A stretch of DNA of 64,000 nucleotides, taken from assembly GCA_963682175.1 (NCBI GenBank), contig OY821774.1, forward strand, positions 41,492,201 through 41,556,200, read 5' to 3'. Position numbers and translations under genes: made by a program. This DNA comes from Triglochin maritima (Eukaryota > Streptophyta > Magnoliopsida > Alismatales > Juncaginaceae). Under the pieces are notes generated by a model, which did no database searches, had not been told where the DNA came from, and saw only the letters and a list, made by a program, of their open reading frames with translations. Below are positions 1-9,582 of the stretch, one piece after another (positions within the stretch are counted from its first letter, which is position 1; each line of letters starts with the position of its first letter).

Positions 1-1271
1 AAAACTTGCCAACTGCTAATCTGAGGATAGCAAGATAAACCAACCAGTGACTGTTGTATTGATTGTACTGTCTGCATAATAAGGATGAATTTTCTTGTAA
101 AGGCAACAAACTACAACAGCTGAAGATTTCCAAAGACGTGAGGTAAGGAATGATACATTAACATTACAATGAAAATTTGAAATATAATAGCAGTAAAAAC
201 AAACAGTTGTCCTAATTATTGTCTACAAGCATGGTATTACATTCTATATATACTCAAGTCCTTGGATGTCTTAGATGAAAAATTGTTTAATTAATTAATG
301 ATAGAAACCAAGCTTTTAGAAGCACAAAACAAATCATGCTTTCTTTTGTAGTATATCTCCTGGCTCTTTGTTAGAAGTAATTGAAGATTTTTTTTTTCAA
401 GAATCATTGGATCTAATGGCTTAGACATATATGAATATACTTGACTATTCATATATAAAATATATAGCTGAACTTAGTGACATCTACATATAACCATTTA
501 AGTTGCTCCTATCATATAAATAATTGATCAATGAGTTCCTTTTTTTGTGAATACCATATACCACACCATATTTTCTTTCATTTCAAAAAGATGTCCAAAA
601 ATTGAATCGCATCAACCCTATACTCTAAAACGACATCTACAAGAAAATTTAGGAATTACGAAAATAAATAAATAAACCTGAAATTCCTTACCCCATGTTT
701 ACCGATGTGTTTGTAACTAAATTTATTGTATTTGTTTCACAAGTTAGAGATTACCATTGAAATCTTAACGTTTGCTTCACTAATAGAACGTCATATGAAT
801 TATCGAGATTAGAATAATAATTGATAAACGTCTAGGTGCATATTCAAATAACCTTCAAAATAAGAAACTTTGAAAATATTACTGTCAAACAAAAATGGCA
901 AACACTGTCCAAAATTTCAAACTATTTGACAATAAAACTCTTAAAACACTTGACAGTAAAAACTTCTATGTATCCAAAGCAGTAAGAACATTTAATTATG
1001 GACATATGGTCAAGCATTAAAGTTACATATGGTTCAAGATTCAAAACTGATTCACTGACTCAAAAGGCATCAACATTCCAATCCATACAAAAATCTTTTT
1101 TAAGAAAAACCCAAATCCTTTTTACACATTGATAAACTAATCCAATCTATGATTTTTTTGAATTCACATACCTATTCATTTTTTTCCTAGTACTATCGTA
1201 GCATGAGTTTCACTTTTGTGGGCCTCTTGTGGTATTCCTTTCTCGGAAAGAAATTGAATCAACACACCGAA
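1..1271. other. AT-rich intergenic DNA, no gene seen
   Basis: No reading frame of note and no recognisable protein or RNA gene on either strand. The stretch has many short A/T runs and ends directly at the 5-bp sequence CCGAA that borders the LTR-like unit beginning at 1272. Confidence 0.6.
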
Positions 1272-3311
1272 TGTAACGTCCCGAAACAACGGAAATTTTA
1301 AATTTTTCATCAAAACAATAGAAATCAATAATCAAAGACGGGACTGTTACTTCTCATAAAACATATAAGCGGTGCACCATATTACATCAGAGTTTGTCAA
1401 ACGATACATGATTACAACATAACAACAAGGAAGATAAAAGTAATCATGTCGACCTCAGTGGTCCGAAAGAGAGGATTTGATCCCAAGATGCGCGTGTCCG
1501 CTGATCACCACCCTACTGGACCTACTGCCGTCCTGAAAAATATGCAACAACAATGCCTGAGTTTTCAAAAGGAAACCTCGTATGTCAAACACATCTATAT
1601 GCATGCAGTAGTACAAATGAACCTATCATACTAGTAGCATGTCATGTCATCTGCAGTAAGGAAAACAGTTCCCCCGAATGGTAACATGGGACATCAGTCC
1701 GACAATCATAATCGGATCTCTCGAGGAGACCTACTATAGGCACATACGGTCTAACGGAACATGACGTGACACTCCCCACACGCGGTTACACTAAACATGG
1801 GGTTCGGCAAGAAGCATCCACCAAGTCTGCGCCATAATAAACAGATCTGTAACTTCGTGGTCGAAACCACACCAACGGAGCCTTCGCTCGGTCGGTCCAT
1901 CAATCATCATCTCAGTAGGTGCCCATCTGAGGAACATAGCCGGAACAACATCATCGACTCATCAATCATCATCGCCGGAACAACATCGGCAGCATCACCG
2001 GCGCTGCAACGGTGGTCCATGAATACGTCCGACACATCATCGGACGGGTCCAGACCGAAGTCTGCGAGGTCATCAGGCTCTACGAGCCGCAAACACCAAC
2101 CGTGTCGCTATAAAAGCAGGGCAGCGACCTCCGTAGCCATCTAGGCCGGTAGTCACCTCACCCAACGACAGTTGTGTGTCCGCACAAACATCATACATTT
2201 GGATCCGCGATCCCCCAGGCCTGCTACTCTACAATGAGTCAAATCAATCCATCATATTAGTCACGATCCATACATGGAGGTGACGCGTCCCGAACACCCA
2301 CACTCTTCCACACGATGGTCCCTGGGCAGGCACGCGTAACACGCCCACCGTCACCTCCCGGCTCACGCACAAGGTGAGGACACGCGTTTCCGTGGATAGA
2401 GTTGGCATCCTACACAGGACCAGGAATTCAGTCCTACGTAAAAACGGCCGACCGAAAGAGGCAACCCGGTCGACCGTTTCTTCAAGCGAATCGGTTGACC
2501 GAAAGTCTGCAACGGTCGAACTCTTTGCGCAAAACTTAAGTCAACGGTCGACCGAGATCTTACACCGGTCGACCGAAACGAGGTCAAAATTTCGAAATCT
2601 GGTCAACATCAATTCAAACTATCGGTCGACCGAAAACTACCAGGACATCCTAGTAATTCTAAGTCATATAACGGTCGACCGCAAACAAGCATAAAAATCT
2701 AGTACACTTAAGTTCCGGTCGACCGAAAACAACCAGGCAATCAAAATACACTACATTCGGCGACCGCCTGAAGGGACCCGGTCGACAGTTGGTCGTCTTC
2801 AACCTCGCGTCAGCCGAGGATTTACGAGGAAAATGTCACCGGAGAGGTCTCCGACCGACCAACACAATCCTCCCACGAGGGTGAGCAACCAAAACACACT
2901 AGAAGTCGACATACCTCAACACGAAGACGGAGCACGCCGGAGTTCGCTCAATGCCTCCACCACCCCGTAGCCGAGCTCGATCACCTCACTCCACGCGCCT
3001 CTCTTGCTCGACTAATGCCGACGCCGACTCCCGCACATCGCCGTCCAACCGAGCCACTGAGAAGAGGGAATGGAAATGGAAGAGAGAATGAGTGAGAGAG
3101 AGATGAGTTTTCTACCTCTAAACCCAACAAATTTGCACCAACAGTAACCTACACCCTCAACCCATCACTCTCCACGCCGTCACTGTTCACGCCCCTCCTC
3201 TTCCCCAAGCAACACTGCACATCACCTCTTCCCCATGCTAAACCTTCTCCTAATCACCATCTCTCCTCCTAACACCCATTAGCACTCTAAACCTAGGTTA
3301 GGGACATAACA
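1272..3311 (+). mobile_element. LTR-like unit A, probable solo LTR of about 2 kb
   Basis: Seen: the unit starts TGTAACGTCCC and ends GGGACATAACA, a near-perfect terminal inversion with TG...CA ends. It is flanked by CCGAA (1267-1271) and CTGAA (3312-3316), a 5-bp target duplication with one mismatch. It contains no pol-like frame; short frames such as 1797-2144 lie in GC-rich, repeat-like DNA. From 2450 to 2800 the motif GGTCGACCG or a close variant recurs about ten times at 30-60 bp spacing. Most of the unit is repeated in inverted orientation at 9583-11885. Inference: a solo LTR of a gypsy-like element left by LTR-LTR recombination. The assignment to gypsy is a guess from LTR length only. 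Confidence 0.65.
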
Positions 3312-3324
3312 CTGAAGGTGTCAT

Positions 3325-3705
3325 CTTAGTCATCAAAAAGTAGTAGTGCATCTTCCATCCAGCTAACACGACAATATCCATTCATTAGGCTACTAATTAA
3401 GTGAAAACATTGGGTGCAACTCCATCCTCAATTATCTTCCTGAAAACCACCAATGAAGTTTCATTCTCTATTGCTTGTAGAGCCATCTATGATCATGTTA
3501 TAAATGTTGACATTTGGTGATTGATTGGGATCTTTGATACCATTAAGCAGTTGGAGCATCTGAAGAGCGGTTTGTACATCTCCACATCAACATAAGCCCT
3601 TGATAAGGGATCCGTAGGTGATCATGTTAGGAGTGTACCCAAAGGCCTCCATTTTGCTAACCAAAGTTGACAATCAATTTGCAGCTCATATTAGTTTGAA
3701 GTGGA
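3325..3705 (-). pseudogene. Shredded PPR gene fragment (RFL-like)
   Basis: Reverse-strand translation gives recognisable pieces in the same order as in the PPR genes at 6841-8706 and 16482-18359: SKMEAFGYTPN then ITYGSLIKG (about 3605-3685), ALQMLQLLNG and NVNIYNMIIDG (about 3485-3600), FRKIIEDGVAPNVFT (about 3405-3455) and MNGYCR..WMEDALLLF (about 3340-3400). In-frame stops and lost segments separate the pieces, so this cannot encode a PPR protein. It is the leftmost member of the minus-strand PPR cluster. It lies within 20 bp of the end of LTR-like unit A, so insertion or rearrangement there may have helped break it (inference). Confidence 0.8.
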
Positions 3706-3719
3706 ATGTTCATGTGAAG

Positions 3720-4755
3720 AAAGCCTTGGAAGTCGATTCAGATGGAAAGTCTTGCTATTCTTACTGGTATTCCTTGCAAAGATGGAGGAGCAATTGTACT
3801 GTGGAAAATATTATCTTTCAACCAAAAAAGACCTAAGAAGCAAAGGAAAATAGCTTTTCAAGAAGTACAATTCTGATCCCCCAAGGTAATTTAGGAACTT
3901 CTCCCGCACCTTATCTCGCAAAGATGCCTTAAAGTGAGAATAGAGAATCGATATACACATTTGAAGGAGGATGTTTTGCCAAGTATTGCTGACCGAATAT
4001 ATAATATAGTGCCTAGGATATTGCCAACTCAACAATAATTTTAAGAGAAAGGATCTACTGGTGTGAATTTTTCCCATACTTGGTTCGTGCTTGCTTCAAC
4101 AAGTGATACATCCCCATGTGTAAAAGATAGTTACTTCCAAAAAGAATGATGCAAAACATGAGGTATTGTGGCTCACATTCAAGGCAAAATCAGTCAAGTA
4201 TAGTTTGAGATCATACCAGCAAACCTCAAGGGTAATTTAAGTGTTGTTACTTATCCTTTACCACCTATATGCATTGTAAGTTTGTAACTTAATCTTCATT
4301 TGTGGTATTCAGCTATGCTTATTGATTTTGTTGCAAATTTCTGTGGGACTCATTTGGATGATCAATTTATCTTTGGAGTTTAAGTCTCGTTTTATTTTTA
4401 TGCAGTTCTTTTTTATGATCAATTATTTGTGGAGTTTTTTATTCTGATGAAGTTGTTAAGACTTCAGATCGATACATGAAGCATTATTTTACATCAATAC
4501 CAGATATGTTTCTTTTTTCTTGATAACAGACAACTGTCATGTGGTTTTCTAAGTAAGTTGCATGGTCTAGTCATGTCGTTGCATGACTGTCATCAAGCAT
4601 TATTCTACTTTCTAGGATCACATCATGAAGCTGAGAATGTATTCAGTTATCTTTTTATTGGTTCAAGAGTTTAATGGAGACACCCCTAGTAAAATTTACA
4701 AATCGAAAATGGTTGCAGGTATTGGGGTAATCCAAGATAATCTGAATTTGGTTAC
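3720..4755. other. Intergenic, no gene seen
   Basis: Short frames only (longest about 90 codons), none with recognisable motifs. Possibly old flanking DNA of the PPR fragment. Confidence 0.5.
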
Positions 4756-4985
4756 AACAACAACAACAAAACCTTTATCCCAAACTAATTGGTGTAGGCT
4801 AGAAATGGAACTCTAAGGAGTCACAATTCAGACACGTGAATCGTGACGCCCCAAACACGATTCTCTTTTAAGTTTCATTTCCATGGGAGTAGCTAGAGTT
4901 TTACGCTGGCTCGCAACACCTATCGCAACCTTCCTCCTTTATCCTGACTTGGGACAGACTATGTACATGTAATTTGGTTACATGT
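4756..4985 (-). mobile_element. RTE-type LINE 3'-end fragment
   Basis: Read on the minus strand this ends in the conserved plant RTE tail: a segment about stating 'GAGTCAT/GACTCC..CTAGCCTACACCAA', then GGGATAAAGG, then TTTTGTTGTTGTTG at the 3' tip (plus-strand CAACAACAACAAAACC at 4758). The better preserved RTE copy at 32771-33279 has the same tail. The interior also holds a CTTTATCC..GACTTGGGAC block (about 4936-4955) that is common in such plant repeats. No coding part remains. The assignment to the RTE clade rests on the tail and on the coding part of the other copy. Confidence 0.65.
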
Positions 4986-5639
4986 TACAGAAAAAAAAAT
5001 TGTGAGCTGCAATTTTCAGATATCGTGTTTTCATCACTTTTATAAGAGGTGACCTTAAGAACAGAATTATTAGCACTAAGCTCTCTTGAATTAAAGTCTT
5101 GTTTGGAGATTGCAAAGGAGAACTTGTCTCTTCTCTACAAAAGGACTTTAGAGCTGCACTAAAAATGTCATAAAGAATATGAAAGTTAAGCCTCTTAACA
5201 GTCGTTATGATGCTACAAAAGGTTGTCTATGAACTGAACATATGATTTCTAGGAACTCATCTACTTCAAGCAGCTTAAGTACTCAAATAATTGGGACTAC
5301 ATTGTCGATCACTAAGACCAATGTCTGCATCAAAATAGAAGCCAATGTTAGCATCAAAGTGACAGTTCAGATGACATGTGGTGTAGGGAATTTTTTTATC
5401 ATTGATAGAGTAAAAAAACATATAAGAGTTGAGAAAACCAAACAACGAAAACAGAAAAAACAAAAAAGACGGAGGACTCCTTCACACTCACACAGAAGCG
5501 AAATGTCCAAAATATGCTTACCAAAGGTTAGGTATACCAGGCAAAAGCTCGCAACCACCCCAATAAAAATAGGAAACACGTTTCCAAAACAGAAAGTTTG
5601 TCGCTATCCCCAAAATTTGCAGCCAAAGATAGACATCTC

Positions 5640-6060
5640 GGATTGTCTTTTGTCAAATCTCACCAAGTACAATTCTTTTGTTCTCAAAAGCATTGACGAC
5701 GCCGTTAGGAATGTTCGATATCCAATTCACCCAAAATTCTCTGAAATTTGCAACCATGACAACCATACCCTTGGCCAGCTTAGAAGCAAGTTTTCCCAAT
5801 ATAGCTTTAGTAATCTCACAATTTCTGAAAAAGTAGTCATTATGTTCTTCCTCTACCAATCAAAATGGGCATCTACTAACAAAGCACCAACCCCTAGATT
5901 TCAGGGCAACCTGCGTCAAAAGCTTACCATGAAAAATCAGCCAAGCAAGCAAACAAATCTTCGACGACACGTTCTTGTTCCAAATCAGCGAAATGATGTC
6001 TAAGGTCGGGTCTGGACCAAGAAGAATATTGTAGAGGGATTTAATTGATAAAGAAATGTT
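5640..6060 (-). pseudogene. Non-LTR retrotransposon (LINE) zf-RVT fragment
   Basis: The minus-strand translation reads SLIWNKNVSSKICLLAWL, then HGKLLTQVALKSRGW, then SRCPF(stop)LVEEEHNDYFFRNC. This matches the plant LINE reverse-transcriptase zinc-binding domain (zf-RVT): an Ile-Trp..Val..Lys start, a long Trp/His core and a C-x2-C-x7-H-x4-C finger. In this copy the second Cys is replaced by a TGA stop. After the finger the frame continues about 60 residues and stops near 5653. The rest of the LINE (endonuclease, RT palm) is absent or unrecognisable. The 253-codon open frame on the opposite strand (5242-6003) is an antisense shadow of this remnant and is not a gene. Confidence 0.75.
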
Positions 6061-6840
6061 AGATCAAAAAAAATCCAAATAAGGGAAATGTGAAGTTCGA
6101 AAAGTCAAAATTTCATAGCAAAATCAATTTATATAAACCAGTTGTTACATGAACCCTTTACAAATAAAACCAAGTAAATGGAAACTAGTTTAGCTCGATA
6201 GTAAATTCTTCTCTCGTCCAAAAGAAACAGAGATTGAAAGCTAGAGTCGTGATGCACCTTTTCGCAAGAGAAACATCAAAACTCATGAAGTTTCATTATT
6301 TCCAAGCTTTCTTGACATCTTGTTCTTGGCAAGACTCATCAGGACAATGGAAGCAAGCCATCCCTCGCCGGAGAAGCAAGGAACAACACTCGACTTTCCT
6401 CCATAACTAGTAGAGAAAGCATAGTTATGATCGAGAAAATCACGTAAGGAGCTTGCAGGTCTTATATTTGTCTATTGTGTATTCCGTTCCGAATACTCTC
6501 TCCCACTACAACAACCTGCAGAGCTTAACAAAGAACATCAATAAGAACAAAATATCATACTGAAGTAAATGTTAAGTTTATTGAGTTTCAAATAGCATCC
6601 AAACAATAAAATATAAGGCAAGAAAAAACAACACAATGAGAGGAACAAGTAACATAAAATTCAAACCAGACAACTGCAAACGAATCTACTTCAAGTGGAT
6701 CTACAATCAAGGGTCGTTACAACTACTGCTGAGAGAAGGTAAAAATGATCATTAATGTGAAGGTTAATACAAGTTAATTGATATATGAAACAAATATAAT
6801 CAAGAGTAAGAGGATTGTACGCTGGTGTGTATAAATACGA
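6061..6840. other. 3' flank of the PPR gene, no other gene seen
   Basis: Downstream side of the minus-strand PPR gene. No coding motif was found. It could include the 3' UTR of that gene, but no clear polyadenylation signal can be chosen by eye. Confidence 0.4.
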
Positions 6841-8706
6841 TCACTTCGTTACACTCCTAGCATCTCTCACGCCTTCCATAAATTCCACCGCATCATTTAC
6901 ACATCCATTTAGGACAAGTCCATTCATAATTACAGTGCACGCCTCGTTATCTAGAACTTCACCACGTGCTTGCAGTGCGGTATATAGCTCCTTCGCATCA
7001 ACAACTCTTCCAATCTTGAACAGACTATGTAACACCATGTAAGTGACCTCATTCACTGGGAAACCGCACAATAACATTTCTTTAAACCACTTTACACCCT
7101 CATTCACATGTCCACTGATACAACAACCTTTTATCACAATGGTGTAGGAGACGACATCTGGTTGGTGACCTTTGGAGACCATTTCTTCTAAAATCTTCAT
7201 CATTTCTCCAAACTCACCAACTTTACTATATCCTTCCATTAGTGTACTATAGATAAATTTGTTGACGGGTTTCCCTGTTTGAACCAAAACATTTAATATT
7301 TCATGGGCCTGTATTGGAAATCCTTGCTTGCAAAGAGCTTCGATTAACACACAAAAGGTGACAACATCTGGAGAAATCCCACGATCCATCATTTCGAATA
7401 AATATTTGACGGCATCATCAATTTTTTTCATTTTGCAAAAGCCATAAATAATGGAAGTGTATGTTGCAACATTTGAAAATATCTCATGATCATTCATCTC
7501 TGCTAGCAAACTTTCTACCTCTTTGACTCTACGAAGGCGACAAAGTTCATCTATGATGGAGTTATAAACGAAGACATTAGGTTGCAAACCCAAATTGTGC
7601 ATCTTCTTGAGCCATGATAGAGCCTCGGTGACTTTTTTGTTTTTGCAATACCCATTGATTAAGATGTTGTAAGAACGAATATCTAGCACAAGTCCTTTTG
7701 AGGTTATGGACTCAAAAATTAGCAATGCATCTTCCATCCGACCAACAAGACAATATCCATGAATGAGTGTGTTGTGAGTAATCACGCTAGGTTCAACCCC
7801 TCTATGTACCATTGAACTAAAAAGCTTTTGTGCATCTTCCATTTTACCCTGCTTGCATAAGATATCCAAAAACATGTTGAGTGTCACCTCACTAGGCAAA
7901 ATCCCTTGACTTGTCATCCTCTTAAAAATCTCATTTGCTTCCTTCCAGCAACCGGCTTTGTAATACCCATGAAGAAGGCTATTGTAAGTGACAACATCAG
8001 GTGCAACTTGATTCTCATCCATCTCCTTAAAAAGTTCAAGTGCTGCATCCATTCTTCCTTGCTTGCAAAGTCCATCGATGATCATGCTATATATGTTGAC
8101 ATCAGGCAAACAATTAGGATTGTTGCTAGTATTCATCTGTTGGATCATCTTAAGGGCAGTTTCTAAGTCCCCAAATCTACAGGCGCCCTTGATAAGGGAT
8201 CCGTAAGTGATGATGTTGGGAGTATACCCAAAGGTTTCCATTTTCCTAACCACTGTCACAGCGTCATCAAACCTGAATGCGGAGCAAAGACCAACGACTA
8301 AAGTATTCAACTTCACTATGTCAGGAGAATTCCCAACACATTTGAGCATGTTCCCAAGGTAGCCGAATCCGAGGTCGACGTTGGGGATGCGGCAGCAGGA
8401 GTTGATGAGAATGCCATAGGTGAAGTGATCGGGAGAGATGCGGCCGGACAACATCATTCGGTTGTAGAGAGAGAATACGGCTTTGGGTTGTTTACATGAC
8501 TTGAGGACGGCGTTGAAGAGCATGTTGAAGGTGACGATGATGGAAGGAGTTCTGAGGTGAATCAATTCGTCGAACAGTTGGTGGGCTTCAGACAAGCGGA
8601 GTGGGTTTGAAGATCCTCCGTTGTTGGTGTTGCATCTTTCCCTGACGTACTTCTCGAGTGGATGGATGGGAGCATGAGCAGCAGCAGCACGAATCCGCTT
8701 CTTCAT
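6841..8706 (-). CDS. P-class PPR protein, restorer-of-fertility-like (copy 1)
   Basis: An intact, apparently intronless 621-residue frame. The ATG at 8706 is the first in frame after an upstream stop; the two codons before it are TTG and GTG. The short N-terminus MKKRIRAAAAHAPIHPLEKY is basic and Ala-rich, compatible with an organelle-targeting peptide (inference). From about residue 57 there are fifteen 34-38-residue PPR motifs of the P type, for example TYNSLLHGYYKAG, THNTLIHGYCLVGRMEDA and SYNILINGYCKNKK, and a sixteenth partial one at the C-terminus ending DARSVTK. No E, DYW or SMR domain is present. P-class PPR proteins bind specific organelle RNAs and affect processing, stability or translation; the RFL subgroup includes restorers of cytoplasmic male sterility. 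Seen: motif style, tandem paralogues on the same strand and repeat-number variation fit RFL. Whether it restores fertility is unknown. It is the longest copy at the C-terminus and the best reference for the damaged paralogues. Confidence 0.9.
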   Translation of the reverse strand: MKKRIRAAAAHAPIHPLEKYVRERCNTNNGGSSNPLRLSEAHQLFDELIHLRTPSIIVTFNMLFNAVLKSCKQPKAVFSLYNRMMLSGRISPDHFTYGILINSCCRIPNVDLGFGYLGNMLKCVGNSPDIVKLNTLVVGLCSAFRFDDAVTVVRKMETFGYTPNIITYGSLIKGACRFGDLETALKMIQQMNTSNNPNCLPDVNIYSMIIDGLCKQGRMDAALELFKEMDENQVAPDVVTYNSLLHGYYKAGCWKEANEIFKRMTSQGILPSEVTLNMFLDILCKQGKMEDAQKLFSSMVHRGVEPSVITHNTLIHGYCLVGRMEDALLIFESITSKGLVLDIRSYNILINGYCKNKKVTEALSWLKKMHNLGLQPNVFVYNSIIDELCRLRRVKEVESLLAEMNDHEIFSNVATYTSIIYGFCKMKKIDDAVKYLFEMMDRGISPDVVTFCVLIEALCKQGFPIQAHEILNVLVQTGKPVNKFIYSTLMEGYSKVGEFGEMMKILEEMVSKGHQPDVVSYTIVIKGCCISGHVNEGVKWFKEMLLCGFPVNEVTYMVLHSLFKIGRVVDAKELYTALQARGEVLDNEACTVIMNGLVLNGCVNDAVEFMEGVRDARSVTK

Positions 8707-8712
8707 CACCAA

Positions 8713-9245
8713 TGCTCTTTACTAATGAGTCTCTTCGGATCACGAGGTTGGAACAGATGGAGCAGACTACAGGCGGAGGAGATTCTAATCGGATCGGATC
8801 GGATCCTCAATGTAAGGGATTATAATCACAAAAATTTCATCGCAAACATGAAACACTACCGAAAAAATAACGTGACAAACAATTCTAAACTACCCCCAAA
8901 TTTGACATTTTTTAATAACTTCTAGGGGTTTTTTTCCGGAAATACTGAAAAATGTCATAAACACTTGGGAAAAAGTTATTAGGAAAAATGTGTACAAAAT
9001 CTTCAAAACTTGTCCTCCTACCCTCACGGATAGAGTGTAATCGATCCGCAAACGAACGATCAGAGCTTGCTCAAGATTGACTCGATAAGAGTTTCGAGTG
9101 GAAATTTCTGCTCGTGCTCGGCTCGCCCCTACTTACGAGCGGTTTGTTAACATGAACCAGATTTTTTTGGTATTGAATTACTAATAATGTTGTCCTAATA
9201 AGTAAATTATAAGACCACTTAAGACAAATATAATATTAGTTACTA
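8713..9245. other. 5' flank of PPR copy 1, no gene seen
   Basis: Contains the presumed promoter of the minus-strand PPR gene. No convincing TATA box or other motif could be chosen by eye. AT-rich, with short frames only. Confidence 0.4.
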
Positions 9246-9560
9246 ACACCTAAAATCAAACACAATCTTATAAATTATACGACAACATCAACATCTTATA
9301 AATAAGATCATACACTTTGATCAAACAAAATCAACACAATCTTAAAATCAACACCTAAAATCAAACACAATCTTATAAATTATACGACAACATCAACATC
9401 TTATAAATAAGATCATACACTTTGATCAAACAAAATCAACACAATCTTAAAATCAACACCTAAAATCAAACACAATCTTATAAATTATACGATAACTCAC
9501 AACATCATCTTATAAGTAATATCATATACTTGGATCAAACAAAATCAACAAAATCTTAAA
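9246..9560. repeat. Tandem repeat, 105-bp unit, three copies
   Basis: The unit beginning ACACCTAAAATCAAACAC starts at 9246, 9351 and 9456, an exact 105-bp period. The first two copies are almost identical; the third is diverged and shortened toward its right end. It abuts the truncated edge of LTR-like unit B. Confidence 0.9.
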
Positions 9561-9582
9561 ATAAACATTGTAGACGTAGAGC

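Noticed and set aside
2450..2800. Regularly spaced repeats resembling a CRISPR array
   Set aside because: The repeats are only about 9-13 bp, spacing is irregular, the motif is decayed and the context is a eukaryotic LTR.
5242..6003. 253-codon open frame on the plus strand
   Set aside because: Its right half is the antisense of a LINE zf-RVT remnant that makes clear sense on the minus strand; the translation has no recognisable domain.
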